Positions 27,001 through 36,105 of a DNA stretch of 64,000 nt are shown here, piece after piece (within the stretch, counting starts at the first letter, position 1; the number at the start of each line of letters is the position of its first letter). Both the position numbers and the translations under genes were made by a program. The notes below the pieces were generated by a model. It made no database searches, was not told where the DNA came from, and worked only from the letters and a program-made list of their open reading frames with translations. Source of the stretch: RH-AL1 sp965198495 (GTDB lineage: Bacteria; Pseudomonadota; Alphaproteobacteria; Rhizobiales; Beijerinckiaceae); the NCBI GenBank assembly GCA_965198495.1, contig CBDAPL010000002.1, forward strand, positions 558,001-622,000, in the 5' to 3' direction.

Positions 27001-28515
27001 TCATCCGTGCCCGACCATGTGGCTGCCGATGACGCGTGCGTCGGTGCCAGCTGGGGCCTCAAAGACAATGGCGCCGCCGCACATCACCAGGATGCGGTCG
27101 GCCATCTCGCGGATCTCGTCGAGATCTTCCGAGATGAGAAGAACGGCCGCGCCGCTGTTGCGCACAGCGACAATGCGCGCGCGAATCTCGGCTACCGCCT
27201 TCACGTCGAGCCCGAAGCAAGGGTTGGCGACAATGAGCACATTGATGGCGCCGTCGAGTTCGCGCGCTAGGACGGCGCGCTGGACGTTGCCACCTGACAG
27301 GACCGAGATCGGCACGTCCTTCGATGGCGTTCGGATGCCGAACGCGGCGATCATGTCGCGAGCCCGTGTCTTCATCCGCGAACGATCCAGCCAAAACCGG
27401 CGCCGGCCCCGGCCGTCTCGGTCGAAGTGGCGCAGGTTGACGTTGTCCTCCACCGACAGGTTCGGGACACAGCCGTTTCGCAGCGGCTCTTCCGGCAGGA
27501 CTCGCACCTTGCGCTTGAAAGCTTCGGCGCGTCGCGCATGATAGGGCGCGTCCGCGATGACAATTTCGCCCGCGGTCTTGGCGCGCTGGCCGCCCAACAC
27601 TTCCAGCAGAGCCGATTGCCCATTGCCGGAGACACCGGCCACGCCGACGATCTCCCGCCGACTAACGGCAAGCGTCTCGATGTCCAACCCGGGACGGCCA
27701 TGCTCGCCGAGCGTTTTTAGCCCGCGCACTTCGAGGTAGGGCTTCGCTTCGGGCAATCCCTGTCGCGCCGCACTCGTCGGCGCATGCGTCTCGCCGATCA
27801 TCAAGGCGGTAAGATCGTTCGCGCCAAGGTCGGCCACCATCCCGCCACCGACCATGCGGCCGCGACGCAGGACGCTCACGTCATCGGCGAAGGCGGCCAC
27901 CTCCTTCAGCTTGTGGGTGATGATGATCACCGTGATGGTCCCCGCGCGAACGAGGTCGCGGACGAGACCAAGCACTTGATCGGATTCCTGCGGCGTCAGC
28001 GTCGAGGTCGGTTCGTCGAGCACCAGCGCCCTGCGCCGCAGGTAGAGCTGTTTAAGGATCTCGGCCTTCTGTCGCTCGCCGGCGGCCAGGCCGCCGACAG
28101 GCGCATCGAGCGGGATCTTGAATGGCATTTCCGCCATGAACGCGGCAAGGTGCGCGCGTTCCCGCTTCCAGGCGATGACCGGAGGCACGTCGGTGCGCGC
28201 CATGACGAGATTCTCCGACACAGTCATGGATGGAACAAGCGTGAAATGCTGATACACCATGCCGAGGCCGAGCCGAGCCGCGTCCTGCGGCTGCGCGACG
28301 CCGACCTCGCGTCCATCGACGAGGAAGCTGCCTTCCTCCGCGCGGTTGTAGCCGAGCAGGCATTTGACGAGCGTCGACTTGCCCGCCCCGTTCTCGCCGA
28401 GTAGCGCGTGGACGGTGGCGGCCCCGACCTTGAGCGATACGGCATCGAGCGCGGTGAAGGCGCCGAAACGTTTGGTGACGTTGATTGCCTCGAGACTCAC
28501 GGCCCGTGTGCTCAT
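27001..28515 (-). CDS. BMP-type ABC importer, double ATP-binding subunit
   Basis: A 504-residue protein with two ABC domains. The first has Walker A GENGAGKST, signature GGLAAGERQK and Walker B RRALVLDEPTS. The second has a degenerate Walker A (GVSGNGQSALL) and signature VLSGGNVQRA, as in nucleoside (YufO/NupO-like) and sugar importers. It pairs with two permeases and a BMP substrate-binding protein encoded upstream, with formamidase and cysteine hydrolase genes in between. Its ATG overlaps the stop of the cysteine hydrolase gene (ATGA). Confidence 0.92.
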   Translation of the reverse strand: MSTRAVSLEAINVTKRFGAFTALDAVSLKVGAATVHALLGENGAGKSTLVKCLLGYNRAEEGSFLVDGREVGVAQPQDAARLGLGMVYQHFTLVPSMTVSENLVMARTDVPPVIAWKRERAHLAAFMAEMPFKIPLDAPVGGLAAGERQKAEILKQLYLRRRALVLDEPTSTLTPQESDQVLGLVRDLVRAGTITVIIITHKLKEVAAFADDVSVLRRGRMVGGGMVADLGANDLTALMIGETHAPTSAARQGLPEAKPYLEVRGLKTLGEHGRPGLDIETLAVSRREIVGVAGVSGNGQSALLEVLGGQRAKTAGEIVIADAPYHARRAEAFKRKVRVLPEEPLRNGCVPNLSVEDNVNLRHFDRDGRGRRRFWLDRSRMKTRARDMIAAFGIRTPSKDVPISVLSGGNVQRAVLARELDGAINVLIVANPCFGLDVKAVAEIRARIVAVRNSGAAVLLISEDLDEIREMADRILVMCGGAIVFEAPAGTDARVIGSHMVGHG

Positions 28516-29249
28516 ACGGCGTTTAGCGCCGCGAGAACATCGCTGCTATTCGCGACGGCACCGAAAACTCCGCCCTGCATCGTCACCATCTTAAGTGCTG
28601 CGGCATGATTGCCGGGGTCGGTCGCCGCACAGCAATCGCCGACGATCAGGCACTCAAAGCCTCGATCGTTGGCCTCGCGCATTGTCGTATGGACGCAAAC
28701 GTCCGTGGTGATGCCGGTCAATACGAGGTTGCGTAGACCGCGTGTTCGCAGGATGAACTCCAGATCGGTTGCGCAGAACGAGCCTTTTCCGGGCTTGTCG
28801 ATGACGATTTCGCCGGCTAGTGGCGCCAGCTGCGGAATGATCTCCCAGCCGGGTTGGCCGCGGACCAGAACGCGCCCGCAGGGGCCCGGATCGCCAATCC
28901 CGGCACCGATTCGGCGCGAGCGCCACTGCTTGTTCGCCGGCAGGTCACCAAGGTCCGGCCGGTGACCCTCGCGCGTGTGGATGATAGCGAAGCCGTGAGC
29001 CCGCATCGCGTCGAGAAGCGCACGGATCGGCCCAATCGGCTCCTGCGTCAGGCTGAGATCGTATCCCATCGCATCGACGTAGCCACCCTTGCCGCAGAAA
29101 TCGACCTGCATATCGATGATCACTAAAGCCGTATTGTCGGGCCGCAGGGCACCATCGTAGGGCCATGGATAGGGGTCGGCGGCGACGAACAACGCGCCGG
29201 GCGGGAACTGGACAATCTCGGCATTGGGCGCGAAAGACTCGCCAGTCAT
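28512..29249 (-). CDS. Isochorismatase-like cysteine hydrolase, biuret-amidohydrolase type
   Basis: From ATG 29249 the protein has 245 residues. The catalytic Asp is in ALVIIDMQVDFCGKGGYVDA, the Lys in DKPGKGSF and the nucleophile Cys in TGITTDVCVHTTMREANDRG, the triad of the family. This pattern is shared with biuret amidohydrolase BiuH, ureidoacrylate amidohydrolase RutB and N-carbamoylsarcosine amidase. With allophanate hydrolase nearby, biuret to allophanate is attractive, but a ureido substrate is also possible. A longer frame to 29342 overlaps the formamidase gene and is rejected as start. It overlaps both neighbours by ATGA. Confidence 0.85.
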   Translation of the reverse strand: MTGESFAPNAEIVQFPPGALFVAADPYPWPYDGALRPDNTALVIIDMQVDFCGKGGYVDAMGYDLSLTQEPIGPIRALLDAMRAHGFAIIHTREGHRPDLGDLPANKQWRSRRIGAGIGDPGPCGRVLVRGQPGWEIIPQLAPLAGEIVIDKPGKGSFCATDLEFILRTRGLRNLVLTGITTDVCVHTTMREANDRGFECLIVGDCCAATDPGNHAAALKMVTMQGGVFGAVANSSDVLAALNAV

Positions 29250-30262
29250 TCCGCCGCTTCCCTGCGATCCGGCGCAAATGAGCGCGTTGGGGCTGCTAGC
29301 CCGCAGCCCGTTCCATCTGTGACCTGGACCTCGTTCTCCCAAGGCACACGATAGCGTCCCGCGACGAGGTCGTGCATGAAGCTATAGGGGCAATCGTTCG
29401 CGCCGCCCTTGACGGCGGAAAAGCCGCGATGACCGAGCTGGTAGATGTTGTTTTCGACCCCCCAGGTGCGACGCGCCTCGCGTACCAGGTCCGGACGCAC
29501 TTCGGCGGTGATGATCTCGTCGGGACGCCCCGAGGTCCCATGCGCGATGATTGTCCCGTCAAAATTGCAGATCATACCCTCGCCCATCGAATCGAAGGTG
29601 CCGTCCGACCCGCACATGCAGACGTTCGCCGTGACCATCAGGTTCTGGAACGCATTCGCCTGGTTGGTAAAGCGCCACGACTCCCGGATCGGCGCCGTGT
29701 AGCCAGCCGTTCGAAGCATGATCTCGGCTCCCTTGTAGGCGCATTCGCGCGCCATCTCGGGGAACATGCCATCGTGGCAAATGATCAGCGCGAGCTTGCA
29801 GCCGCGCGGCCCCTCTATTACGGGGATGCCGACATCGCCCGGCTCCCATGGTTCGACCGGCACCCACGGGTGAAGCTTACGGTAATACAGCCGGATCGAA
29901 CCGGCATCGTCGATGACGAGACCGACATTATAGGGATTGCCGCGGGGGTTATACTCCATGATCGAGAAGCATCCCCAGATTCTGTTGTCCACGCAGGCCT
30001 TCTTGAACGCCGCGACTTCCGGACCCTGCATCTCGCACATGATCGCGGGGTCGGTGTTCATCGAGAGGCCGTGCAGGGCGTATTCGGGGAAAACTATAAG
30101 ATCCATCGTCTGCATGTTGCGACGCGCCTTCGCGACCATGTCGACGATCCTTTGGGTCTGGCGCGCGAGGTCTTGCGGGGTATCCACCTGCTCGAGCTTG
30201 AGCTGGACGAGGCCGATAACGACGCCGTCCGGCGATTTGTTTAGTCCACCCAGTCCGTTCAT
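29246..30262 (-). CDS. amiF: Formamidase/aliphatic amidase of the nitrilase superfamily
   Basis: A 338-residue protein. The catalytic triad is visible: Glu in DLIVFPEYALHG, Lys in LYYRKLHPWVP and Cys in ALIICHDGMFPE. The overall length and the RTWGVENNIYQLGHRGF segment fit formamidase AmiF and short-chain amidase AmiE rather than nitrilases. It releases ammonia from formamide or a similar small amide in the cytosol. It lies inside the BMP-importer operon, 13 bases after a permease gene. Confidence 0.88.
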   Translation of the reverse strand: MNGLGGLNKSPDGVVIGLVQLKLEQVDTPQDLARQTQRIVDMVAKARRNMQTMDLIVFPEYALHGLSMNTDPAIMCEMQGPEVAAFKKACVDNRIWGCFSIMEYNPRGNPYNVGLVIDDAGSIRLYYRKLHPWVPVEPWEPGDVGIPVIEGPRGCKLALIICHDGMFPEMARECAYKGAEIMLRTAGYTAPIRESWRFTNQANAFQNLMVTANVCMCGSDGTFDSMGEGMICNFDGTIIAHGTSGRPDEIITAEVRPDLVREARRTWGVENNIYQLGHRGFSAVKGGANDCPYSFMHDLVAGRYRVPWENEVQVTDGTGCGLAAPTRSFAPDRREAAE

Positions 30263-30275
30263 GACTCTGTCTCCT

Positions 30276-31193
30276 TCAACGAACGATCGATAACTCGCCC
30301 GGGGCGCCTTTCATCCCGCGTCCCGGCTTCATGGACGCGATCATGAGGACCAGCGTCAGCACGTAAGGAGCGGCATTGAAGAGATAGTAGCCTTGCGACA
30401 CGCCAACGGATTGCAACGACGGTCCCAACGCACCGGCCGCGCCAAACAGGAGCGCCGCGCCAATGCAGTTGATCGGGTTCCAGCGCGCGAAGACGACGAG
30501 CGCGACGGCGATGAGGCCCTGCCCCGACGAAAGACCCTCGTTCCAGCTCCCCGGATAGACCAGGGACAGGAACGCGCCGCCGACGCCGGCGAGCGCACTG
30601 CCAACCGCGGTCGCCCCCATTCGGATGAGATTGATCGGCAGCCCTAAGGCACGCGCGCTATCGGTACTGTCGCCGACGATCCGGATCGTCAGACCGAGCC
30701 GCGTGTTGCGGAACGCCCAAGCCATCGCGACACCGATGAGGAAGCCGAAAAAGAAAAGCGGGCTGACTTCGAGGGCGTTGCGCAATTGCGGCGAGGCCGA
30801 CCAAGCGCCGAGCGAGAGGGTTGGGAGCTGCGGCGCCGACGGCTGGATGTAGGGTTTACCGAAGAAGAAGGCGGTGCCGGTGCCGGCCAGCATGATCGCG
30901 ATACCCATCGCGATGTCGCTCACTTTTGGGAGGCTGCATAGGCCGGCATGAAGGATGCCGAGGCATGCTCCGACGAGCGCCGCGGCAAGCACGCCCAGCC
31001 AAGGGCTGCCGGTCTTGAAGGCGATCGCATAGGCGGACATGGCGCCGAGGACAAGGACGCCCTCATTGCCGAGGTTAATGCGGCCGGACTTCTCGGTAAG
31101 GCATTCGCCGAGACTGACGAAGAGGAACGGCGTCGACACGCGCAGGGCCCCGCCGAGTATCGCTATCGAGACCGTATCAAGAGCCGCCGACAT
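30276..31193 (-). CDS. BMP-type ABC importer permease (second)
   Basis: A 305-residue membrane protein with about eight to nine spans. The segment ECLTEKSGRINLGNEGVLVL is the conserved one of YufQ/NupQ-type nucleoside permeases. Its start touches the stop of the first permease (one-base overlap). Together they would form the membrane channel for a purine-, nucleoside- or amide-like solute. Confidence 0.9.
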   Translation of the reverse strand: MSAALDTVSIAILGGALRVSTPFLFVSLGECLTEKSGRINLGNEGVLVLGAMSAYAIAFKTGSPWLGVLAAALVGACLGILHAGLCSLPKVSDIAMGIAIMLAGTGTAFFFGKPYIQPSAPQLPTLSLGAWSASPQLRNALEVSPLFFFGFLIGVAMAWAFRNTRLGLTIRIVGDSTDSARALGLPINLIRMGATAVGSALAGVGGAFLSLVYPGSWNEGLSSGQGLIAVALVVFARWNPINCIGAALLFGAAGALGPSLQSVGVSQGYYLFNAAPYVLTLVLMIASMKPGRGMKGAPGELSIVR

Positions 31194-32314
31194 CAGGGAT
31201 TACGCCGCGGCTGAAACCAGCCGAAACGACCATAGAAGGTCTCGCTCGCGAGGATCGACACGAAAATCATGCTTTGCAAAACAAGCACGGTGGCATCCGG
31301 CAGGTCCATACGGCGCTGAATGAGCCCGCCGCTCGCGGTCAGGCCGCCGAGAAGCACGGCCATGGGGATGATCGCGAGCGGATTATGTCGTGCCAGGAAG
31401 GCGATCAGGATGCCGGTGTAGCCGTAACCCACCGCGAGCGAGGAATTAGCCCTGCCTTGAACGGCCACGACCTCGACCGCGCCGGCCAGGCCAGCACAGC
31501 CTCCGCCAAGCGCGCAGGCGATCACGATAAGTCGATCGACCGGCAGACCTTGAAGTTGTGCTGCGCGCAGGTTGCCGCCCGCGACGCGACAGCCGAAGCC
31601 GAAGCTGGTCTTGAAGATGAGAACGTAGAAGGCGACGCAGGCGATCAAGCCGAAGACGAGACCCGGATGCAGGTCCGTTCCGGGTAGGCTTCCGAACATG
31701 TTCGCCGAACCGATGTCCGCCGTCGACGGCTTGTTGAGGCTTGCCGGGTCGCGTAGCGGTCCCTCGACGAGATGGTTGAAGATCGCGATTGCGATATAAG
31801 CGAGGAGCAAGCTCGAAATCGTTTCGTTGATCCCGCGGGCTGCGCGCAACCAGCCGGCGATGCCGATCCAGGTCGCACCCGCCGCGATACCGGCGATCAT
31901 CGCAGCGACCTGAACGATGAACGGCGGCGCCCCCGCCAGTAGCGGTGCGATGACCGCCGCCGCGAGACCGCCGAGCACGACAGCGCCTTCGCCGCCGATT
32001 ATCACCAAGCCGAGTTGGGCCGGCAACGCGACGCAGAGCGCCGTTAGAAGCAGCGGCGACGCCTTGAGCAGAGTGTTTTGCAGCGAGAAGCTGCTGCCGA
32101 ACGCGCCCCGCCAAACCAAATCGCAAAAATCCAGCGGGGATTGGCTCAGAGCGAGGAGAAAGACGGTGAAGGCCCCAGCGGCCAGCGCAATCGCCAGCGC
32201 CGGAACGAGCACGGACTCGAGGCCGCGGCGATACTTGTAGCCGGGGTCGGCGCCCGTGCCCGGCGCCGACGCGACGGCCGCTCGCTCGGGAGCGAAAGCC
32301 GCGCTGTCTGTCAT
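31193..32314 (-). CDS. BMP-type ABC importer permease (first)
   Basis: A 373-residue membrane protein of the YufP/NupP type, with many hydrophobic spans and the conserved INETISSLLLAYIAIAIFNH and GYGYTGILIAFLARHNPLA stretches. It overlaps the upstream substrate-binding gene by ATGA and abuts the second permease. Confidence 0.9.
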   Translation of the reverse strand: MTDSAAFAPERAAVASAPGTGADPGYKYRRGLESVLVPALAIALAAGAFTVFLLALSQSPLDFCDLVWRGAFGSSFSLQNTLLKASPLLLTALCVALPAQLGLVIIGGEGAVVLGGLAAAVIAPLLAGAPPFIVQVAAMIAGIAAGATWIGIAGWLRAARGINETISSLLLAYIAIAIFNHLVEGPLRDPASLNKPSTADIGSANMFGSLPGTDLHPGLVFGLIACVAFYVLIFKTSFGFGCRVAGGNLRAAQLQGLPVDRLIVIACALGGGCAGLAGAVEVVAVQGRANSSLAVGYGYTGILIAFLARHNPLAIIPMAVLLGGLTASGGLIQRRMDLPDATVLVLQSMIFVSILASETFYGRFGWFQPRRNP

Positions 32315-33426
32315 GCAATGCTGCCGATGACACCCTCGACCAGATAGTTCATGCTTTCAAGGTCAATCGCGGTCTCTTGGTAGGCGGTCCCGGCAGGTAT
32401 GACGACGGCGCCTCTGTTGTCTTTCAGAGGACCCTTGAAGACGGCGTATTTGCCCGCAAGCATCGTTGCCTTGATGTCGCTCGCCTGCTTCCTCGCCGCC
32501 TCCTTCACCGGAGCACCGTAGGCCGACGTCTTGACAAAGTTTTGGGCCAAGCCGCCGCGCAAGAAGTTTGGCAGCGGCTTGCCGCCCAGCGCGTCTTCCG
32601 CAAACATCTTGTAGGGTGTCACCCAGTTCCACTCGGCACCGGTGAGATATCCTTTGGGCGCAAGTTTTTGCTGATTGACGTGGTAACCGGTGGTGTAGGC
32701 GCCGCGCCGCTCCGCCGTCTCGATGACGACTTTCGGTCCATCGACGTGGCAGGTGATAACGTCGGCCCCGCTATCGACGAGGCTGTTCGTGGCCTCGGCC
32801 TCCTTCACGGGCAGCGACCAATCACCGGTGAAGATGACTTGCACGGTGATCGTCGGATCGACCGAGCGCGCACCCAGCAGGAAGCTGTTGATGTTTTGAA
32901 GAACCTGCGGGATCGGCTTGGCGGCGACAAACCCAAGCTTCTTCGTCTTAGTTGTGTGCCCGGCTACGATGCCGCTGAGGTAAACGCATTCGCCAATATA
33001 GCCGAAGTAGGAGCCGGCGTTCTTCGGGTCTTTGTCTTTCTTCCAAAGACCCCCAGCGTGTCGGAACTGGACGTCGGGATTCTTCACCGCCTCGTGCAGC
33101 GTGAACGGATCGAAGTAACCGAAGCTTGTCGGAAAGATCACGCTCGCACCGTCGAGATTGATCATACTCTCCATTGTCTTTTCAACGTCGAGCGATTCGG
33201 GAACCCTCTCCTCCTCGACAACCTTGATACCCTTGATGCTCTTTACCGCCGCCGCACCCTCGGCATGAGCTTGGTTGTAGCCGTAATCGTCCTTCGCGCC
33301 GACGTAGATGAAGCCGAGCGTCAAAGCACTCTTTGCAAGTGCGAGCCGACTCGCGCCGGCGAAGGCCGCCGCACTTCCGGCGCCGATCAGAAGCGCTCGG
33401 CGAGAGGAAAGGGCAAAATTGGACAT
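32311..33426 (-). CDS. BMP-family ABC substrate-binding protein
   Basis: A 371-residue protein of the Bmp/PnrA family. The N-terminus SSRRALLIGAGSAAAFAGAS looks like a twin-arginine signal peptide. The mature part opens LTLGFIYVGAKDDYGYNQAH, typical of this family, with GFVAAKPIPQVLQNINSFLL later. It would bind the transported solute in the periplasm. It is the first gene of the operon of importer, formamidase and cysteine hydrolase, so the importer probably brings in the substrate for these enzymes. Confidence 0.92.
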   Translation of the reverse strand: MSNFALSSRRALLIGAGSAAAFAGASRLALAKSALTLGFIYVGAKDDYGYNQAHAEGAAAVKSIKGIKVVEEERVPESLDVEKTMESMINLDGASVIFPTSFGYFDPFTLHEAVKNPDVQFRHAGGLWKKDKDPKNAGSYFGYIGECVYLSGIVAGHTTKTKKLGFVAAKPIPQVLQNINSFLLGARSVDPTITVQVIFTGDWSLPVKEAEATNSLVDSGADVITCHVDGPKVVIETAERRGAYTTGYHVNQQKLAPKGYLTGAEWNWVTPYKMFAEDALGGKPLPNFLRGGLAQNFVKTSAYGAPVKEAARKQASDIKATMLAGKYAVFKGPLKDNRGAVVIPAGTAYQETAIDLESMNYLVEGVIGSIA

Positions 33427-33711
33427 CAGCGTTCCTCATCTTTCGACCAACGCGTACACGCCGGCCTTTGAAGCCAAAGCCGCGACATGAAGCCGAAACG
33501 TTCTATGCCTAGGAGCCAAGCTTCTTCGTCCTGATCGCCGTTCAAAGCAATCTCTGCGCCATCGAGCACAGAACGCGTTGAAAAGCCGAGAAGCCAAGCT
33601 TGCCCACAATGCCCTGCAACTTGATCAAAGAGAGCGCAAGATCGAGCCTTTTAGGCCCATATTCGTTGCGGTGAGTTTGCTACCGAATGCTGGTCTTCCT
33701 CAAGTCTAACC
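33427..33711. other. Leader region of the BMP-importer operon
   Basis: No gene is supported in these 285 bases. The operon promoter should be here, but I see no clear operator or riboswitch-like structure. Confidence 0.45.
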
Positions 33712-34002
33712 TCAGGCTTCACCCGTTGCGTCCTCGTGGCCGTGGCAGCCGTAGCTGCCGTAGCAGCCGGAGCCCTCGACGTGAACGCAGCGGACCTTCT
33801 CCAGCGGAAGCTTGGTCATCAAGGCGAGCTGCTTGGCGAGATTGTGGGTCGCATGCAACGCCGTCGAGCAGGTCACCGCGCCGTCCTTGACCTCCGCGAC
33901 GGCGCAGGACAGCTCTACCGAACCATGTGTATGGATCGTGAAGTCGTAGGTCGCCTTGAGCCTCCTGGCGCCAAGACCGGAGAGCACGTCATCTTCCCGA
34001 AG
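33712..34002 (-). pseudogene. Fragment of a molybdopterin-binding oxidoreductase large subunit
   Basis: About 95 residues read LKATYDFTIHTHGSVELSCA, THNLAKQLALMTKLPLEKVR and CVHVEGSGCYGSYGCHGHED. This matches a segment of aldehyde oxidase/xanthine dehydrogenase-type large subunits (nicotinate dehydrogenase and isoquinoline oxidoreductase group), usually 700-950 residues. Everything else of the gene is missing. Such enzymes hydroxylate N-heterocycles, so the relic fits the theme of the neighbouring genes. Confidence 0.7.
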
Positions 34003-34178
34003 GATCTCGACGATCTCAAAGCAGCGCGCGCGATCAAGATACGCAGAGCGAGCAGTGCAGGATCGGCTTCGAGACGAGGTCCGGGACGGCCCCGCAGCGA
34101 CAATATCATGTTGCTGCAATCAAGATCGATCTGGTACACTATCGAACAATGGTGCGGTGAATGGGTACTTTGATGGGA

Positions 34179-34496
34179 ATGGTTCATTTTAGGCTGATTG
34201 ACGGTCAGGTACGTGACGTTGAGGTGACTGATGGCACGAGCATCATGTTAGCCGCCATACGCAACAACGTGAAAGGCGTCGAGGCCGAGTGCGGTGGCTC
34301 GCTCGATTGCGCGACTTGTCACGTCTATGTCAAAATGGAAGACATCGGGCGTCTCACGCCTCCGTCCGAAACGGAGGTGGATATGTTGAGCGCTGTTGCT
34401 GCGGAACGCCGGCCAAACAGTCGATTGAGCTGTCAGCTTGTCATGTCGCCGGTGCTGGACGGTATCGAAGTCCTAGTCCCGGACAAGCAACTTTGA
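34179..34496 (+). CDS. [2Fe-2S] ferredoxin, adrenodoxin type
   Basis: About 105 residues. The cluster ligands are seen in CGGSLDCATCHVYV (C-x5-C-x2-C) and the fourth Cys in SRLSCQLVMS. It would carry electrons from the next gene's reductase to the Rieske oxygenase encoded 2 kb downstream. In-frame ATGs at 34161, 34173 and 34179 are all possible; the last gives the family-like start MVHFRLIDGQ. A half-site TATCGAACA lies just upstream at about 34138. Confidence 0.9.
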   Translation: MVHFRLIDGQVRDVEVTDGTSIMLAAIRNNVKGVEAECGGSLDCATCHVYVKMEDIGRLTPPSETEVDMLSAVAAERRPNSRLSCQLVMSPVLDGIEVLVPDKQL

Positions 34497-35722
34497 CCGG
34501 CTTCGTATCGCCTGGCCTCATGGTGGTCGGGGCATCCTACGCGGGCTTGGGCGTGGCAGCATCCGTCCGTGATCTTGGCTACGGTCGCGCGATCACCTTG
34601 ATATCGGATGAGAAGCACGCCCCATATCACCGGCCGCCTTTGTCGAAGGGGATTTTGTCCTCCAAGACCTCGGCGGATGAGCTTGTACTCAGAGGCGCTG
34701 ATTTCTACGCTGAGAACGGCATCGACCTTCGCTTGGGCAAGCGTGTGACGCGCATCGACAGAGATGCCGGCTGCGTGGAGTTCTCTGACAACGAGACCCT
34801 GGCCTACGATCAACTTGTCCTTGCCTGCGGAGCGCGTGCCAGGCGGTTGGAGCATGTGCCAGAGAACATGAGGGGCGTTCTTTATCTGCGGGATCTCGAC
34901 GACGCTATGACGCTCAAAGAGCGTCTCGCGTCGGCGAAGAACGTGGTCATCGTCGGTGGCGGCTTCATTGGTCTTGAGGTCGCCTCGGCGGCGAGCGTGT
35001 CGGGGAAGGCGGTGACGATCCTTGAGGCTGGATCGAGACTGCTGGAGAGAGCAGTCGCACCTGCGATCTCGACGTTCCTCCTTCAAAAGCATCGCGCGCA
35101 TGGTGTCTCGGTTAGGCTCGGCACGAAGGTGGCTGGGCTGCGCAGCGAAGGCGGCGAGGTCGTGGGGGTCGTAACGAACGATGGCGTGAACCTCGAGTGC
35201 GACCTTCTGGTCGCCGGCATCGGCGCGGTCCCCAACACCGAATTAGCGGCAGCTGCGGGACTGGATGTCGCCGACGGCATCGTGGTCGACGAGTTCGGAA
35301 GGACAAGCGACCCAAGGGTGTTCGCGGTCGGCGATTGTTGTCGGCATTACAACGGTTTCCTTAAACGACACTTACGTATCGAGTCGGTTCAGAATGCGAC
35401 GGATCAGGCTCGATGCGTCGCCTCGACGATCGCGGGGAAGGAGGAACCCCACTCCGCAGTCCCACGTTTTTGGTCCAACCAGTACGATCTGAAACTTCAG
35501 ATCGTCGGCATCCCATCCCGTCGCGACTTGGACGTCGTCCGCGGAGATCCGGCATCTGAACGCTTCTCGATATTCTCGTTCGACGCGGACCGCTTGACGG
35601 CCGTCGACAGCATCAGCCGATCCACCGACCACGTTTGTGGTCGACTTCTCATCCAGGCCAACCGGCATCCGACACCCGCCCAGGTCGAAGATTTGACGTT
35701 CGATCTAAGGAGTCTTCTCTAA
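34493..35722 (+). CDS. Ferredoxin reductase (FAD/NADH, rhodocoxin/putidaredoxin type)
   Basis: About 409 residues. The FAD site is GASYAGLGVAASVRDLGY, followed by HAPYHRPPLSKG typical of oxygenase-coupled reductases; the NAD site is VVIVGGGFIGLEVASAA and a second FAD motif is DPRVFAVGDCC. The preferred start is TTG 34493, overlapping the ferredoxin stop (TTGA); ATG 34520 is the alternative but leaves almost no residues before the FAD motif. It shuttles electrons from NADH to the adjacent ferredoxin. Confidence 0.9.
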   Translation: MTGFVSPGLMVVGASYAGLGVAASVRDLGYGRAITLISDEKHAPYHRPPLSKGILSSKTSADELVLRGADFYAENGIDLRLGKRVTRIDRDAGCVEFSDNETLAYDQLVLACGARARRLEHVPENMRGVLYLRDLDDAMTLKERLASAKNVVIVGGGFIGLEVASAASVSGKAVTILEAGSRLLERAVAPAISTFLLQKHRAHGVSVRLGTKVAGLRSEGGEVVGVVTNDGVNLECDLLVAGIGAVPNTELAAAAGLDVADGIVVDEFGRTSDPRVFAVGDCCRHYNGFLKRHLRIESVQNATDQARCVASTIAGKEEPHSAVPRFWSNQYDLKLQIVGIPSRRDLDVVRGDPASERFSIFSFDADRLTAVDSISRSTDHVCGRLLIQANRHPTPAQVEDLTFDLRSLL

Positions 35723-35754
35723 GACCTTCTCTGAGCTGGTCGGCTAGAAACAAG

Positions 35755-36105
35755 ATGCCGCACATCATCGTCGAATACTCTACGGACTGCATTGAACAGG
35801 CAGTCATACACAGACTCATGTCGGACTTGCACGAAGCCGCTGTGGCGACTGGTGTTATGAGATCAGAAGACGTGAAAATCCGCCTTGTCGCGTGCCGCGA
35901 CTACCTCGTGGGCGGTAAAGCAACGAGCTTCTGCCATCTGACGGTCCGCTTGCTCGCGGGAAGGCAGTCGGACCAGAAGGAGCATTTGAGCAATACGCTG
36001 AGGAGTATCCTTGTGACGGCCCTTCCGGCGGTTGGCCACATCAGCGTCGAATGCCGTGACATGGATCCTGTGGCCTACAAGAAGAGGGTTCTCGACGATA
36101 GGTGA
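35755..36105 (+). CDS. 5-carboxymethyl-2-hydroxymuconate isomerase-like tautomerase
   Basis: A 116-residue protein starting MPHIIVEYSTDCIE, with the N-terminal Pro (after Met removal) that acts as base in the tautomerase superfamily. The length and the end VECRDMDPVAYKKR fit the HpaF/CHMI family, which isomerises a ring-cleavage product in homoprotocatechuate breakdown. No other hpa genes are here, so the true substrate may be a different dienol product. It lies 32 bases after the reductase gene and probably belongs to the same transcript. Confidence 0.85.
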   Translation: MPHIIVEYSTDCIEQAVIHRLMSDLHEAAVATGVMRSEDVKIRLVACRDYLVGGKATSFCHLTVRLLAGRQSDQKEHLSNTLRSILVTALPAVGHISVECRDMDPVAYKKRVLDDR

